Positions 1 through 11,226 of a DNA stretch of 64,000 nt are shown piece after piece. This DNA comes from Burkholderiaceae bacterium. Its GTDB lineage: Bacteria > Pseudomonadota > Gammaproteobacteria > Burkholderiales > Burkholderiaceae_C. Location: the NCBI GenBank assembly GCA_018780645.1, contig JADMJJ010000036.1, positions 62,001 to 126,000 on the forward strand. The letters run 5' to 3'. Each line of letters opens with the position of its first letter. The stretch's first letter is position 1. The position numbers and the translations under genes are program-made. A model generated the notes under the pieces. The model did no database searches and had not been told where the DNA came from. It saw nothing but the letters and a program-made list of their open reading frames with translations.

Positions 1-167
1 GCGTCGAAATCGCCCAGCTGCTGGAACACCTGGCTGGCGGCCAACTGCTGCGCTGCCGAGTCCGATTGCGCCAGCGGCTCGCACAGCCGCCGGGCTTTGT
101 CGCTGCGGCCTTGCTGCAGTTGGGCCTGGATCTCCTTGAGGAGGGGCGGCAACAGGCTGTCGTTCAT
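1..167 (-). CDS. TPR-like protein, N-terminal fragment (runs off the window)
   Basis: Only the first 55 codons are present, starting from an ATG. The visible part is helical and rich in Leu, Gln and Ala, with a pattern typical of tetratricopeptide repeats (an AQLQQGRSDKARRLCEPLA-like helix pair). It begins 28 bases after the stop of the TonB-dependent receptor and on the same strand, so the two are probably co-transcribed. In proteobacteria, TPR proteins with a C-terminal sulfotransferase domain are often found next to TonB receptors. That identity would fit the APS kinase at 9.2 kb, but the C-terminal part cannot be seen here, so it remains inference. Confidence 0.55.
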   Translation of the reverse strand, partial: MNDSLLPPLLKEIQAQLQQGRSDKARRLCEPLAQSDSAAQQLAASQVFQQLGDFD

Positions 168-195
168 GCGCGTCAGCCTATCACCGGCCCCGCGA

Positions 196-2571
<2,376 letters not shown>

Positions 2572-2638
2572 CGGGTCACTCCTCATTTTCGGGGTTCATG
2601 GAATTCGGAAGCCGGGCCGCGACGAGACAGCAGAGGCC

Positions 2639-4192
2639 TCAGCGGCTCAGCGTGTAGAACAGCACCGCGTCATAGGCCGGGTTCAGCGCCACGCCCTTGA
2701 CCGATTTGCGGTGGATCACGCGGCCCTGCAGGTCGGCGACAAAGATCGCCGCCGCGTCGTCGATCAAGAGCTGCTGCGCCTGTGCGTACTTGGTGCTGGC
2801 CAGCGCGCGGTCCGCGCCCTCCGCGGCCACGCCGGCATTGACCAGGGCGTCGTACTGCGGGTTGGCGTAGTGCGAGAGGTTGAACACGGTCGGCGACTCG
2901 CTGCGGAACATGCCGATCAGCCAGTCGGACGGCGTGCCGTAGCTGGGCCACCAGGTCATCGAGATCATGTTGGGCGCGCTGTCCAGCTTCTTCGCGTCGT
3001 CCCAGATCTTTCCCCAGGGGCCGGGGCGAAGCTCCAAGGTCACGCCCAGCTGCTCCAGATTGGCCTTGAAGATCAGCAGCGAGTTCTTGTACTCCTCGCT
3101 GGTGCCGATATAGCTGGCGCTGAGCTTCCACTCCGACTTGGGCAGGCCCGAGGCCGCCAGCAGCTGGCGGGCCTGCGCCAGATCGAGCTGCGGGCTGCGC
3201 AGCTTGGCGTCGTGGCCCCACATCGTGGCCGGTATCAGACCCACGGCGCGCGAGGCGCCGCCTTCATAGATCTTGTCGGCAACCGCCTTGTAGTCCCAGG
3301 CCAGGGTCAGCGCCCGGCGGAAGTTCAGGTTGTTGGTCGGCGCCTTCTGCGTGTTGATCAGGAACTGCGTGTTGCGCCAGGACGGGCCGCGCAGCACGGC
3401 AATGGCCGGATCGCGGGCCAGCGCCTTGACCAGATCGGCCGCGGGCAAGGTGATGATGTCGGCTTCGCCGGAGCGGATCAGCTGCGCCTGGGTCGAGGCT
3501 TCCTGCACCACCTTCAGCTTGACCTGGGCGAACTGGCCCGGCTTCCAGCCTCCCCAATAGGCGTCGAAGCGCTCCAGCACCACCTCCTGGCCGCGCGTCC
3601 ACTTGCGCACCGTGTAAGGGCCGGTACCGCCGTCATTGCCCTGGTTGAACCAGTCGGTGCCCGCAGCCATGGCCTTGGGCGAGACCATATAGGCCGCGTA
3701 CTGCGACGAGGCGATCAGGTCCATTGCCGCGGGCACCTTGGTGCGTATCAGCAGCGTGTGGCTGTCGGGTGCGCTGATCGCCTCGACCGTGTCCCAGATG
3801 AAGGCCGAGCCCTTGCCCAGCTTGATGGTGCGCTCGATCGAGGCCTTGGCGGCGGCGGCATCGAAGTCGCTGCCATCGTGGAACTTGACGTTCTGGCGCA
3901 GGGCGAAACGCCACTCGCGGCCGTCCTTGCTGACCGTCCATGAGGTGGCGAGTCCCGGCTTCAGCGGGTTCTTGCCGGCGGCAGCGTCGTACCAGACCAG
4001 CGGCTCGTAGACATTGGACAACAGCACCACCTCGGTCGAGGCGGCGACGGCCGGATCCCAGTCCTTGATGTCGGCGTACATCGCATAGACCAGCGGGCGC
4101 ACGGTCTGACCCCAGGCCAGGCCCGCGGCGGAGAAGATCATCAGGCAGGCGGCCAGTGCCTTGCTCAATATCAATACATGCGTCGATTTCAT
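2639..4192 (-). CDS. ABC transporter periplasmic binding protein, peptide/opine type (SBP_bac_5)
   Basis: A 517-residue family 5 solute-binding protein, the usual length for DppA/OppA-like proteins. It has a cleavable signal peptide (hydrophobic stretch ending AGLAWG-Q), then typical family segments: a vYEPLVWYD-like region, SWTVSKDGREWRFALRQNVKFHDG and FRRALTLAWD. It is encoded divergently from its presumed permeases (DppB/DppC type) and ATPases at 4.6-8.4 kb and upstream of the TonB receptor. Members of this family bind peptides, opines, nickel, heme or glycosides, so the substrate is open. Confidence 0.93.
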   Translation of the reverse strand: MKSTHVLILSKALAACLMIFSAAGLAWGQTVRPLVYAMYADIKDWDPAVAASTEVVLLSNVYEPLVWYDAAAGKNPLKPGLATSWTVSKDGREWRFALRQNVKFHDGSDFDAAAAKASIERTIKLGKGSAFIWDTVEAISAPDSHTLLIRTKVPAAMDLIASSQYAAYMVSPKAMAAGTDWFNQGNDGGTGPYTVRKWTRGQEVVLERFDAYWGGWKPGQFAQVKLKVVQEASTQAQLIRSGEADIITLPAADLVKALARDPAIAVLRGPSWRNTQFLINTQKAPTNNLNFRRALTLAWDYKAVADKIYEGGASRAVGLIPATMWGHDAKLRSPQLDLAQARQLLAASGLPKSEWKLSASYIGTSEEYKNSLLIFKANLEQLGVTLELRPGPWGKIWDDAKKLDSAPNMISMTWWPSYGTPSDWLIGMFRSESPTVFNLSHYANPQYDALVNAGVAAEGADRALASTKYAQAQQLLIDDAAAIFVADLQGRVIHRKSVKGVALNPAYDAVLFYTLSR

Positions 4193-4262
4193 TGAACCCT
4201 CGATTCGTGAACGCTACGGACTCGACTCCTGCCCGCGCCCGGCACTGGGTCCCGGTGGCGTG

Positions 4263-4278
4263 GGTGACAGGAGTCACC
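4263..4278. promoter_or_regulatory. Inverted repeat in the divergent promoter region (candidate operator)
   Basis: GGTGAC-AGGA-GTCACC is a perfect 6-base inverted repeat with a 4-base spacer. It sits 71 bases upstream of the binding-protein start and about 280 bases upstream of the permease start. A regulator serving both directions could bind here, but no regulator gene is adjacent, so the role is inferred from position and symmetry only. Confidence 0.3.
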
Positions 4279-4361
4279 GGCAGCGATTGTGGTCACGTGT
4301 CGGTCAAGCAATGGAACGGATTGTTCGCAGATGTCGTGTGCTTGCCTATTCCCTGCGCGGG

Positions 4362-4457
4362 CTACCCCCGAGGGGGGAGTAGCGCCGGGTCCGGCTGCGC
4401 GCCCTGCCCAGAGCGGCGGCCACGGTTGAGGGTTTTTCTCTAGCCCCTGTGGGGGGC
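4362..4457. repeat. C/G-run hairpin mosaic in the 366-base intergenic region
   Basis: The gap between the divergent genes (4193-4558) contains two short hairpins built from C-runs and G-runs: CTACCCCC...GGGGGGAGTAG (4362-4382) and GCCCC-TGT-GGGGGGC (4443-4457). They are linked by a GC-rich stretch. This resembles the intergenic mosaic repeats common in Burkholderiales. No gene is visible in the gap. Assignment to a repeat family needs comparison with the rest of the genome. Confidence 0.35.
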
Positions 4458-4558
4458 CTCGCGGTGGGCGTAGCGCAAGCCGGGCCGAACTGGCGAGAAT
4501 CGCCTAGCGCTGTCGCTGTTGTCGGCGTTTGTCTCCAAGCCCCAAGGAATCGCTGCGG

Positions 4559-5572
4559 ATGTTGGTTTACCTCGCCAGAAGAACGGCTGCGCTGATTGCC
4601 ATCGTGCTGGGGGTGATGGCGCTGGTCTTCCTGCTCAGCCGCACCCTGCCCAGCTCGCCGGTCGAGATGATGCTGGGCGCCAAGCCGACGGCCCAGCAGA
4701 TCGCCCAGGCCCGCGTCGAGCTGGGCCTGGACCGGCCGCTGGTCGAGCAGTTCGCGCGCTTCGCCTTGCGCGCCGCGCAGGGTGATCTGGGCATCAGCCT
4801 GCGCACCGGCCAGCCGGTGGTGACGGAGATACTCAGCCGCTTTGCCGCCACCGCCGAACTGGTCACACTGGCGCTGCTGCTGGCGGTGCTGGTGGGCGTG
4901 CCGATGGGTGTATGGGCGGCTGCGCGGCGCGGCCGGGCCTTCGACCAGGCCAGCCGCGCGGTGTCGGTGTCCCTGGTGGCGGTGCCGGTGTTCTTCCTGG
5001 GCATCCTGCTGCAACTGGTGTTGTACGGCCAACTGCAATGGCTGCCGCTGCAGGGCCGCATCGACTCGGACCTGATGCTGGACCATCCGTTCGCGTCGGT
5101 CACCGGCTTCTACCTGCTCGATACGCTGCTCGCCGGCGACCTCGCCGCACTGCGCAGTGCCGCCTCGCACCTGCTGATGCCGGTGATCACGCTGGCCGCC
5201 GCCTCGCTGGCCATCATCATGCGCACCGCGCGAAATGTCATGGCCGAGGTGCTCCAGACCGACCATGTGCGCACCGCGCGCGCCTACGGCATGCGCCCCG
5301 GCCGCCTGCTGTTCGGCTTTGCGCTGCGCGCGGCGATGCTGCCGCTGCTGACGGTGATCGGCCTGACCTATGGCTTCATGCTGGGCGGCAGCGTGATCGT
5401 CGAATACGTGTTCGACTGGCCCGGCATCGGCGGCTACATCGTCGAGTCGGTGGTGACCAACGACTTCCCGGCCGTGATCGGTGTGACCCTGCTGGTGTCC
5501 AGCGTCTACCTGCTGATCAATCTGGTCATCGACCTTCTCTACTTCGCCATGGACCCCCGCCTCTCGCTATGA
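4559..5572 (+). CDS. ABC transporter permease, DppB/OppB type
   Basis: A 337-residue inner membrane protein with about six transmembrane segments. The N-terminal pattern of DppB-type permeases (LVYLARRTAALIAIVLGVMA, then LPSSPVEMMLG) is present, as is the cytoplasmic EAA-type loop (RTARAYGMRPGRLLFGFALR). AAGGA lies 10 bases before the chosen ATG; a TTG ten codons upstream is less likely. The stop overlaps the next start (ATGA). It forms the membrane channel of the peptide-type importer together with the next gene. Confidence 0.93.
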   Translation: MLVYLARRTAALIAIVLGVMALVFLLSRTLPSSPVEMMLGAKPTAQQIAQARVELGLDRPLVEQFARFALRAAQGDLGISLRTGQPVVTEILSRFAATAELVTLALLLAVLVGVPMGVWAAARRGRAFDQASRAVSVSLVAVPVFFLGILLQLVLYGQLQWLPLQGRIDSDLMLDHPFASVTGFYLLDTLLAGDLAALRSAASHLLMPVITLAAASLAIIMRTARNVMAEVLQTDHVRTARAYGMRPGRLLFGFALRAAMLPLLTVIGLTYGFMLGGSVIVEYVFDWPGIGGYIVESVVTNDFPAVIGVTLLVSSVYLLINLVIDLLYFAMDPRLSL

Positions 5573-6444
5573 GTGCCAGCCTGACCACCCAACTGCCTGC
5601 CCAGGCGCCGCGCCTGGGGCCCTGGCTGAGACGCCATGCCACCATCGCCTGGGGCGGCGGCCTGCTGCTGGCAATGCTGCTGCTGGGCCTGGCCGCGCCC
5701 TGGCTGCCCGTCGCCGACCCGACCCATATCGACCTGGCGCAGAAGCTGTTGCCGCCCGGCGCCGCGCACTGGTGCGGCACCGATGCCTTGGGCCGCGACC
5801 TGTTCGCCCAGGTGCTGCATGGCGCGCGCATCTCGCTGCTGATCGGCCTGGGCGTGGTCGTCGTGGCCTTGGCCATTGGCGTACCGATAGGCCTGGTGGC
5901 GGGCTATGCCGGCGGTTGGGTCGATGGCCTGCTGATGCGCCTCAGTGACCTGTTCCTGGCCTTCCCGCCGCTGCTCCTGCCCATCATGCTGGTGGCGATG
6001 ATGGGGCCGGGCCTGGAGAACGCGATGCTGGCGGTGGCGGTGTCGTGGTTCCCCTGGTATGCGCGGATCGCACGCGCCGCGGCAATGGCGGTGAAGGCTG
6101 AGAACTACATCGTCTCGGCCCGCGCTTTCGGGGCCTCACATGCGCGTATCCTGTTCCGCCACGTGCTGCCCAACAGCACCACGCCCATCATCGTGCAGGC
6201 CAGCCTGGACTTCGGCTACGCCATCCTGACCACCGCCTCGCTGGGCTTCATCGGCCTTGGGGCCACACCGCCGACGCCCGAGTGGGGGCTGATGATCTCC
6301 AACTCGCGCTCGGTGTTCCTGGAGTACTGGTGGACAGCCGCCTTCCCGGGCCTGGCGATCTTCCTGGCCGTGATGGGCGCGAACCTTCTGGGCGACGGCC
6401 TTCGTGATTGGCTTGACCCCAAGTTCGAGGGGCGCACGGCATGA
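5569..6444 (+). CDS. ABC transporter permease, DppC/OppC type
   Basis: A 291-residue second permease. It has the N-terminal transmembrane helix followed by the DppC-type periplasmic motif HWCGTDALGRDLFAQVLHGAR and the EAA loop (VSARAFGASHARILFRHVLP). The start overlaps the previous stop by four bases and its own stop overlaps the next start, so translation is coupled. It pairs with the DppB-like subunit. Confidence 0.94.
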   Translation: MSASLTTQLPAQAPRLGPWLRRHATIAWGGGLLLAMLLLGLAAPWLPVADPTHIDLAQKLLPPGAAHWCGTDALGRDLFAQVLHGARISLLIGLGVVVVALAIGVPIGLVAGYAGGWVDGLLMRLSDLFLAFPPLLLPIMLVAMMGPGLENAMLAVAVSWFPWYARIARAAAMAVKAENYIVSARAFGASHARILFRHVLPNSTTPIIVQASLDFGYAILTTASLGFIGLGATPPTPEWGLMISNSRSVFLEYWWTAAFPGLAIFLAVMGANLLGDGLRDWLDPKFEGRTA

Positions 6445-7412
6445 GCGGCTTGACGATAGCCGGACTGCAGGTCGCCATCGGCCTGGCCCAGCCCTTGCGC
6501 GACTGCTCGCTGAGCGTGGCGCCGGGCGAGGTCGTGGGCCTGGTCGGCGAGTCGGGCAGCGGCAAGTCGCTGACCGCGCTGGCCTGCCTGGGTCTGTTGC
6601 CGGCCCAGGCGCGGGCGCGGGGTCAGATCCAGCTCGGCGACACCGCGCTGCTGGGCGCAACGGAGTCGGTATGGCGCGGAGTGCGCGGCCGGCGGCTGGC
6701 GATGATCTTCCAGAACCCGATGAGCGCGCTGAACCCCTTCTTCAGCATAGGCCGGCAGCTGCTGGAGGTAGTGGGCGCGCATTTCGCTGAGCCCCGCGCG
6801 GCGCTGCAACTGCGCGTGCGCAAGGCGCTGAAGCGGGTGCAGCTGGATGCCGGCTTTGCCGACAAGTATCCGCACCAGATGTCCGGCGGCCAGTTGCAGC
6901 GCGCGATGATCGCGATGGCCCTGGCCTGCGAGCCCGAGCTGCTGATTGCCGACGAGCCGACCACCGCGCTGGACGTGACCGTGCAGGCGCGCATCATGCG
7001 GCTGCTGCGCGAGCTGACCGGGCAGGGCATGGGCCTGCTGCTGATCTCGCACGACCTGGCCCTGGTCGCCCAGGTGGCGGCGCGGGTCTACGTGATGTAC
7101 GCCGGCCGCACCGTCGAGACCGGGCCCACGCGTGAGCTGATGGGCTCGGCCTCGCATCCCTACACCGCCAATCTGCTGAAGGCGCAGCCGCGGCTGGGCC
7201 AGTTCCAGCGCCGCTTGCCGGTGATTGAGGGGCAGGTATTGCCCGCCACTTCCAGTCCCGGCGGCTGCGTGTTCCAGTCGCGCTGCTGGCGCGCCACCGA
7301 GCTGTGCGGGCTGCAGCCGCCGCCGGCACTGAGCCTGCGCCCGCAGAGCCGGGTCGAGTGCCACCACCCGATATTGCCGACCCTGCTGGCCAAGGAGCTC
7401 GAACATGGTTGA
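6441..7412 (+). CDS. ABC transporter ATP-binding protein, DppD/OppD type
   Basis: A 323-residue ATPase. Walker A is GESGSGKS, the signature is LSGGQ-like (MSGGQLQRAMIA), and Walker B is LLIADEPTTALD. The C-terminal oligopeptide-type extension contains the Cys cluster region (CVFQSRCWRATELC). The start overlaps the permease stop (ATGA) and the end overlaps the next ATPase by 8 bases. It energises uptake as a heterodimer with the next gene product. Confidence 0.94.
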   Translation: MSGLTIAGLQVAIGLAQPLRDCSLSVAPGEVVGLVGESGSGKSLTALACLGLLPAQARARGQIQLGDTALLGATESVWRGVRGRRLAMIFQNPMSALNPFFSIGRQLLEVVGAHFAEPRAALQLRVRKALKRVQLDAGFADKYPHQMSGGQLQRAMIAMALACEPELLIADEPTTALDVTVQARIMRLLRELTGQGMGLLLISHDLALVAQVAARVYVMYAGRTVETGPTRELMGSASHPYTANLLKAQPRLGQFQRRLPVIEGQVLPATSSPGGCVFQSRCWRATELCGLQPPPALSLRPQSRVECHHPILPTLLAKELEHG

Positions 7413-8358
7413 GAGCGCAGGTGCAGTCGTTTCGGTGAAGGGCTTGCGCAAGGGCTATGCCGGCAAGCAGGGCCGCGTGCAGGCGCTGCAGGGTCTGGAC
7501 TTCACGCTGCAGCCGGGCAGGTCGCTGGCCATCGTGGGCGAGTCCGGCAGCGGCAAGACCACAGCGGCGATGTGCGTGGCCAAGCTGGTGATGCCCGATG
7601 CCGGCGCGGTGCATCTGGCGGGCACGGACTTCCTGCAGGCCGACGCGCGCAGCAGCGCCCGGCTGCGCCGTCACTTCGGCGTGGTGCTGCAGAACCCCCT
7701 GACCTCGCTGGACCCGCGCGTGCGCATCTGGCGCAGCGTGTGCGAGCCACTGCAAGTGCATGAGCCGGGCCTGACCAAGGCGCAGCTGCAGGAGCGCGCG
7801 CTGGCCCTGCTGGCCCGCGTGGGCCTGGACGCGAACCAGGCCGAGCGCCTGCCGCACCAACTCTCGGGCGGCCAGCTGCAGCGCGCGGTGATCGCGCGGG
7901 CACTGATACTGCGGCCGCAGTTCGTGATCCTCGACGAGCCGACCTCGGCGCTCGATGTGTCCGTCCAGGCCCAGGTGCTGAACCTGCTGTGCGACCTGCG
8001 CGACGAGTTCCAGCTCAGCTATCTGTTCATCACCCACAACCTGGCCCTGGTCGAGATCATCGCCCACGAGGTGCTGGTGATGTATGCCGGCGCGGTGGTC
8101 GAGCGGGGGCCGGTGCATCAGGTCTTCGCCCGGCCGCGCCACCCGTATACGGCCGAGCTGCTGGCCGCTGTGCCGGGCGGGCCACTGGCCGTTGCCGAGC
8201 CCGGCGCGGCAGCCGAGCCGGGCTTTGCCGCCACCGGCTGTGCCTACCGCCCGCGCTGCCCGCGCGCGCAGGCGCTGTGCACCGAAGTGCAGCCAGCACC
8301 GGCCAGCGAAGCCGCGCCCGTGTCCTGTTTCTTTCCGCTTGGAGAATCCCCCCGATGA
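7405..8358 (+). CDS. ABC transporter ATP-binding protein, DppF/OppF type
   Basis: A 317-residue second ATPase. Walker A is GESGSGKT, the signature is LSGGQLQRAVIA, and Walker B is FVILDEPTSALD. The oligopeptide-type C-terminal tail has the expected Cys residues (CAYRPRCPRAQALC). It overlaps the previous gene by 8 bases and the following hydrolase by 4 bases, which makes one tightly coupled operon. Confidence 0.94.
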   Translation: MVESAGAVVSVKGLRKGYAGKQGRVQALQGLDFTLQPGRSLAIVGESGSGKTTAAMCVAKLVMPDAGAVHLAGTDFLQADARSSARLRRHFGVVLQNPLTSLDPRVRIWRSVCEPLQVHEPGLTKAQLQERALALLARVGLDANQAERLPHQLSGGQLQRAVIARALILRPQFVILDEPTSALDVSVQAQVLNLLCDLRDEFQLSYLFITHNLALVEIIAHEVLVMYAGAVVERGPVHQVFARPRHPYTAELLAAVPGGPLAVAEPGAAAEPGFAATGCAYRPRCPRAQALCTEVQPAPASEAAPVSCFFPLGESPR

Positions 8359-9209
8359 GCAAGATTTCGATCGCCGGCCTGCAGCTGGCCCTGCCCTATG
8401 GCGACAACCGCGATGCCCTCGAGAAGGAGGTGGCCTCGACGATGCTGCGCTTCCCCTGGGTGGACATGATCGTTTGCGCCGAGCTGGCCGCCTTCGGCCC
8501 CGAGATGCGCTTTGCCGAGGAGTTGCCCGGCGAGACCGAGCGGCGCTTCCAGGCGCTGGCCAAGCGCCTGGGCATCTGGCTGCTGCCGGGCTCCCTGTAT
8601 GAGCGGCATGGCGGCCTGATCTACAACACCGCGCCGGTCATCAATCCGCAGGGCGAGGTGGTGGCGCGCTATCGCAAGATGTATCCGTTCCGACCCTACG
8701 AGGCGGGTGTCGCCAGCGGCCAGGAGACGGTGGTGTTCGACGTGCCGCGGGTGGGCCGCTTCGGCGTCTCGATCTGCTACGACGGCTGGTTCCCGGAGAC
8801 CACCCGCGCGATGGTCTGGGACGGCGCCGAGGTGATACTGCACCCGACGATGACGGGCACCATAGACCGCGACGAGGAACTCGTGATTGCCCGCGCCAAC
8901 GCGATCATGAACCAGTGCTATTTCATCGATATCAACAACGCCGGGCGCCTGGGCAACGGCCGCTCCATCGTCGTCGGCCCCCAGGGCGAGGTCTTGCACC
9001 AGGCCGGCCAGAACAACGAGATCATCCCGCTGACCCTGGATCTGGACCTGGTGCGCGACACCCGCAAGAACGGCCTGAAGGGCCTGGGTCAGCCGCTGAA
9101 ATCCTTCCGCGACACGCGCATCAACTTCGCCTGCTACGACCCTGCCGCCGCGCCGTCCAGCTATCTGCAAGGTCTGGGCCCGTTGGCCCTGCCGGCGCGC
9201 CGGATCTGA
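8355..9209 (+). CDS. Nitrilase-superfamily carbon-nitrogen hydrolase (amidase-like)
   Basis: A 284-residue cytoplasmic hydrolase with the catalytic triad of the family in place: Glu43 (VCAEL), Lys108 (RYRKMYP) and Cys141 ([10 protein letters not shown]). The family cleaves amides, nitriles or carbamoyl groups. The overall pattern is nearest to amidase/formamidase-like branches, but the exact substrate cannot be read from sequence. Its ATG overlaps the stop of the ATPase gene and the APS kinase follows 2 bases later. This suggests it processes an imported amide- or amine-bearing compound. Confidence 0.85.
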   Translation: MSKISIAGLQLALPYGDNRDALEKEVASTMLRFPWVDMIVCAELAAFGPEMRFAEELPGETERRFQALAKRLGIWLLPGSLYERHGGLIYNTAPVINPQGEVVARYRKMYPFRPYEAGVASGQETVVFDVPRVGRFGVSICYDGWFPETTRAMVWDGAEVILHPTMTGTIDRDEELVIARANAIMNQCYFIDINNAGRLGNGRSIVVGPQGEVLHQAGQNNEIIPLTLDLDLVRDTRKNGLKGLGQPLKSFRDTRINFACYDPAAAPSSYLQGLGPLALPARRI

Positions 9210-9211
9210 GT

Positions 9212-9739
9212 GTGGCGCAGCCACCCAGCACCTGGTGGCTGACCGGCCTGTCCGGCGCCGGCAAGAGCACCCTGGCCGAGGCGCTGTCCCAGGCCTTGGT
9301 GGCGCGCGGCGTGCGCTGCTTTGTGCTCGATGGCGATGTGGTGCGCGCCGGCCTGTGCCGCGACCTGGGCTTCTCGGCGGCCGACCGGCAGGAGCACATC
9401 CGCCGCGTCGCCGAAGTGGCCCGGTTGATGAACGAAGCCGGCCTGCAGGTGATCTGCGCGCTGATTTCGCCGGCTCGCGCCGACCGCGAGATGGCGCGTC
9501 AGATCATCGGCGCCGAGGCCTTCATCGAAGTCTATCTGGCGACCCCGCTGCAGGCCTGCGAGGCACGTGATCCCAAGGGCCTGTACAAGCGCGCCCGCGC
9601 CGGCAGCCTGCCGGGCTTCACCGGCATCGACGCGCCCTACGAGGCGCCCGAAGCGCCGGCGGTCGGCATCGACACCAGCGCCGAGAGCGTCGAGACGTCG
9701 CTGCAGCAGTTGCTTAGCCTGTGGGCCGAGCGGCGCTGA
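9212..9739 (+). CDS. cysC: Adenylyl-sulfate kinase (APS kinase)
   Basis: A 175-residue stand-alone kinase that makes PAPS from APS and ATP. The P-loop is GLSGAGKS (residues 12-19). It is followed by the family segments [48 protein letters not shown] and [11 protein letters not shown]. It uses a GTG start directly after the hydrolase stop, with no strong ribosome site, so it probably depends on coupling. APS kinase in a transport operon without cysD/cysN is unusual. Its PAPS would most naturally serve a sulfotransferase rather than sulfate reduction. Confidence 0.93.
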   Translation: MAQPPSTWWLTGLSGAGKSTLAEALSQALVARGVRCFVLDGDVVRAGLCRDLGFSAADRQEHIRRVAEVARLMNEAGLQVICALISPARADREMARQIIGAEAFIEVYLATPLQACEARDPKGLYKRARAGSLPGFTGIDAPYEAPEAPAVGIDTSAESVETSLQQLLSLWAERR

Positions 9740-9742
9740 GGC

Positions 9743-11203
9743 TCAAGTCTCCAGGCCCGCCAGGCACACGTACTTCACTTCCAGGAACTCCTCCAGCCCG
9801 TACTTCGAGCCTTCGCGCCCCAGGCCCGACTGCTTGACGCCGCCGAACGGTGCCTCGGCGGTGGAGATCAGGCCGGTGTTGACGCCGACCATGCCGGCCT
9901 CCAGCCGCTCGGACACGCGCATCGCGCGGCCCAGGTCGCGGCTGTAGAAATAGGCGGCCAGGCCGAATTCGGTGTCGTTGGCCAGCGCAATGACTTCGGC
10001 CTCGGTGTCGAAGGGGAACAGCGGCGCCAGCGGGCCGAAGGTCTCCTCGTGGGCGACCAGCATGTCGCTTGTCGCGCCGCTGACGACCGTCGGCTCGAAG
10101 AACAGGCCGCCCAGCGCATGCGGCATGCCGCCGGTCAGCACCTCGCCGCCCTTGGCGCGGGCGTCGGCAATGTGCTCCTCGATCTTGGCCACCGCCTTGG
10201 CATCGATCAGCGGGCCCTGGGTGATGCCAGCCTCGGTGCCGTTGCCGACCTTCAGGGCCTTGACGCGGGCCACCAGCTTGTCGCTGAAGGCCTTCAGCAC
10301 GCCGCGCTGCACGTAAAGGCGATTCGCGCAGACGCAGGTCTGGCCGGTGTTGCGGAACTTGGAGATCATCGCGCCCTCGACGGCGGCGTCCAGGTCGGCA
10401 TCGTCGAAGACGATGAAGGGCGCATTGCCACCCAGCTCCAGCGACAGCTTCTTGATCGTGTCGGCCGACTGGCGCATCAGCGTGCGGCCCACCTCGGTCG
10501 AGCCGGTAAAGGTGAGCTTGCGCACCAGCGGGTTGCGCGTCATCTCGCCGCCGATCTGGCTGGCCGAGCCGGTCAGCACCGACAACAGGCCCTTGGGCAC
10601 GCCGGCACGCTCGGCCAGCACGGCAAAGGCTAGGGCCGAGTAGGGCGTCTGCGAGGCCGGCTTGACGACCATCGAGCAGCCGGCGGCCAGCGCCGGGCCG
10701 GCCTTGCGCGTCAGCATCGCGGTGGGGAAGTTCCAGGGCGTGATCGCGGCCGTCGTGCCCACCGGCTGCTTGATCGCGAGGATGCGGCGATCGCCCTGCG
10801 GTGCCGGGATCACGTCACCGTAGATGCGGCGCGCCTCCTCGGCAAACCATTCGATGAAGGAGGCGGCGTAAATGATCTCGCCCCTGGCCTCGGCCAGCGG
10901 CTTGCCCTGCTCCGAGGTCAAGATCAGTGCCAGGTCGTCGGCATTGGCCACCATCAGGTCGAACAGCTTGCGCAGCACGGCGCCGCGCTCCTTGGCCGGC
11001 ACCTTCGCCCAGGCGCGCTGCGCGACGTCGGCGGCGGCTATGGCGCGCTCGGTCTCGGCGGCGGAGCACAGCGGTACCGTGCCCAGTGTCTCGCCCGTGG
11101 CGGGGTTGGTGACGTCCAGGGTCTTGCCGTCATCGGCATCGGTCCAAACGCCGGCGATGAAGGCCTGTTGACGCAGCAGGGTCGGGTCTTTGAGATTCAG
11201 CAT
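9743..11203 (-). CDS. gabD: Succinate-semialdehyde dehydrogenase, NAD(P)+
   Basis: A 486-residue aldehyde dehydrogenase of the GabD group that oxidises succinate semialdehyde to succinate. Visible motifs are PWNFPTAMLTRKAGPALAAGC, the general-base region LELGGNAPF and the nucleophile Cys in GQTCVCANR. The start at MLNLKDP matches the family; the open frame continues upstream without support. It lies 23 bases downstream of gabT in the same direction, completing the GABA shunt. It converges with cysC with only 3 bases between. Confidence 0.94.
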   Translation of the reverse strand: MLNLKDPTLLRQQAFIAGVWTDADDGKTLDVTNPATGETLGTVPLCSAAETERAIAAADVAQRAWAKVPAKERGAVLRKLFDLMVANADDLALILTSEQGKPLAEARGEIIYAASFIEWFAEEARRIYGDVIPAPQGDRRILAIKQPVGTTAAITPWNFPTAMLTRKAGPALAAGCSMVVKPASQTPYSALAFAVLAERAGVPKGLLSVLTGSASQIGGEMTRNPLVRKLTFTGSTEVGRTLMRQSADTIKKLSLELGGNAPFIVFDDADLDAAVEGAMISKFRNTGQTCVCANRLYVQRGVLKAFSDKLVARVKALKVGNGTEAGITQGPLIDAKAVAKIEEHIADARAKGGEVLTGGMPHALGGLFFEPTVVSGATSDMLVAHEETFGPLAPLFPFDTEAEVIALANDTEFGLAAYFYSRDLGRAMRVSERLEAGMVGVNTGLISTAEAPFGGVKQSGLGREGSKYGLEEFLEVKYVCLAGLET

Positions 11204-11226
11204 GGGTGTCTTTCGATCAGTTCGAA

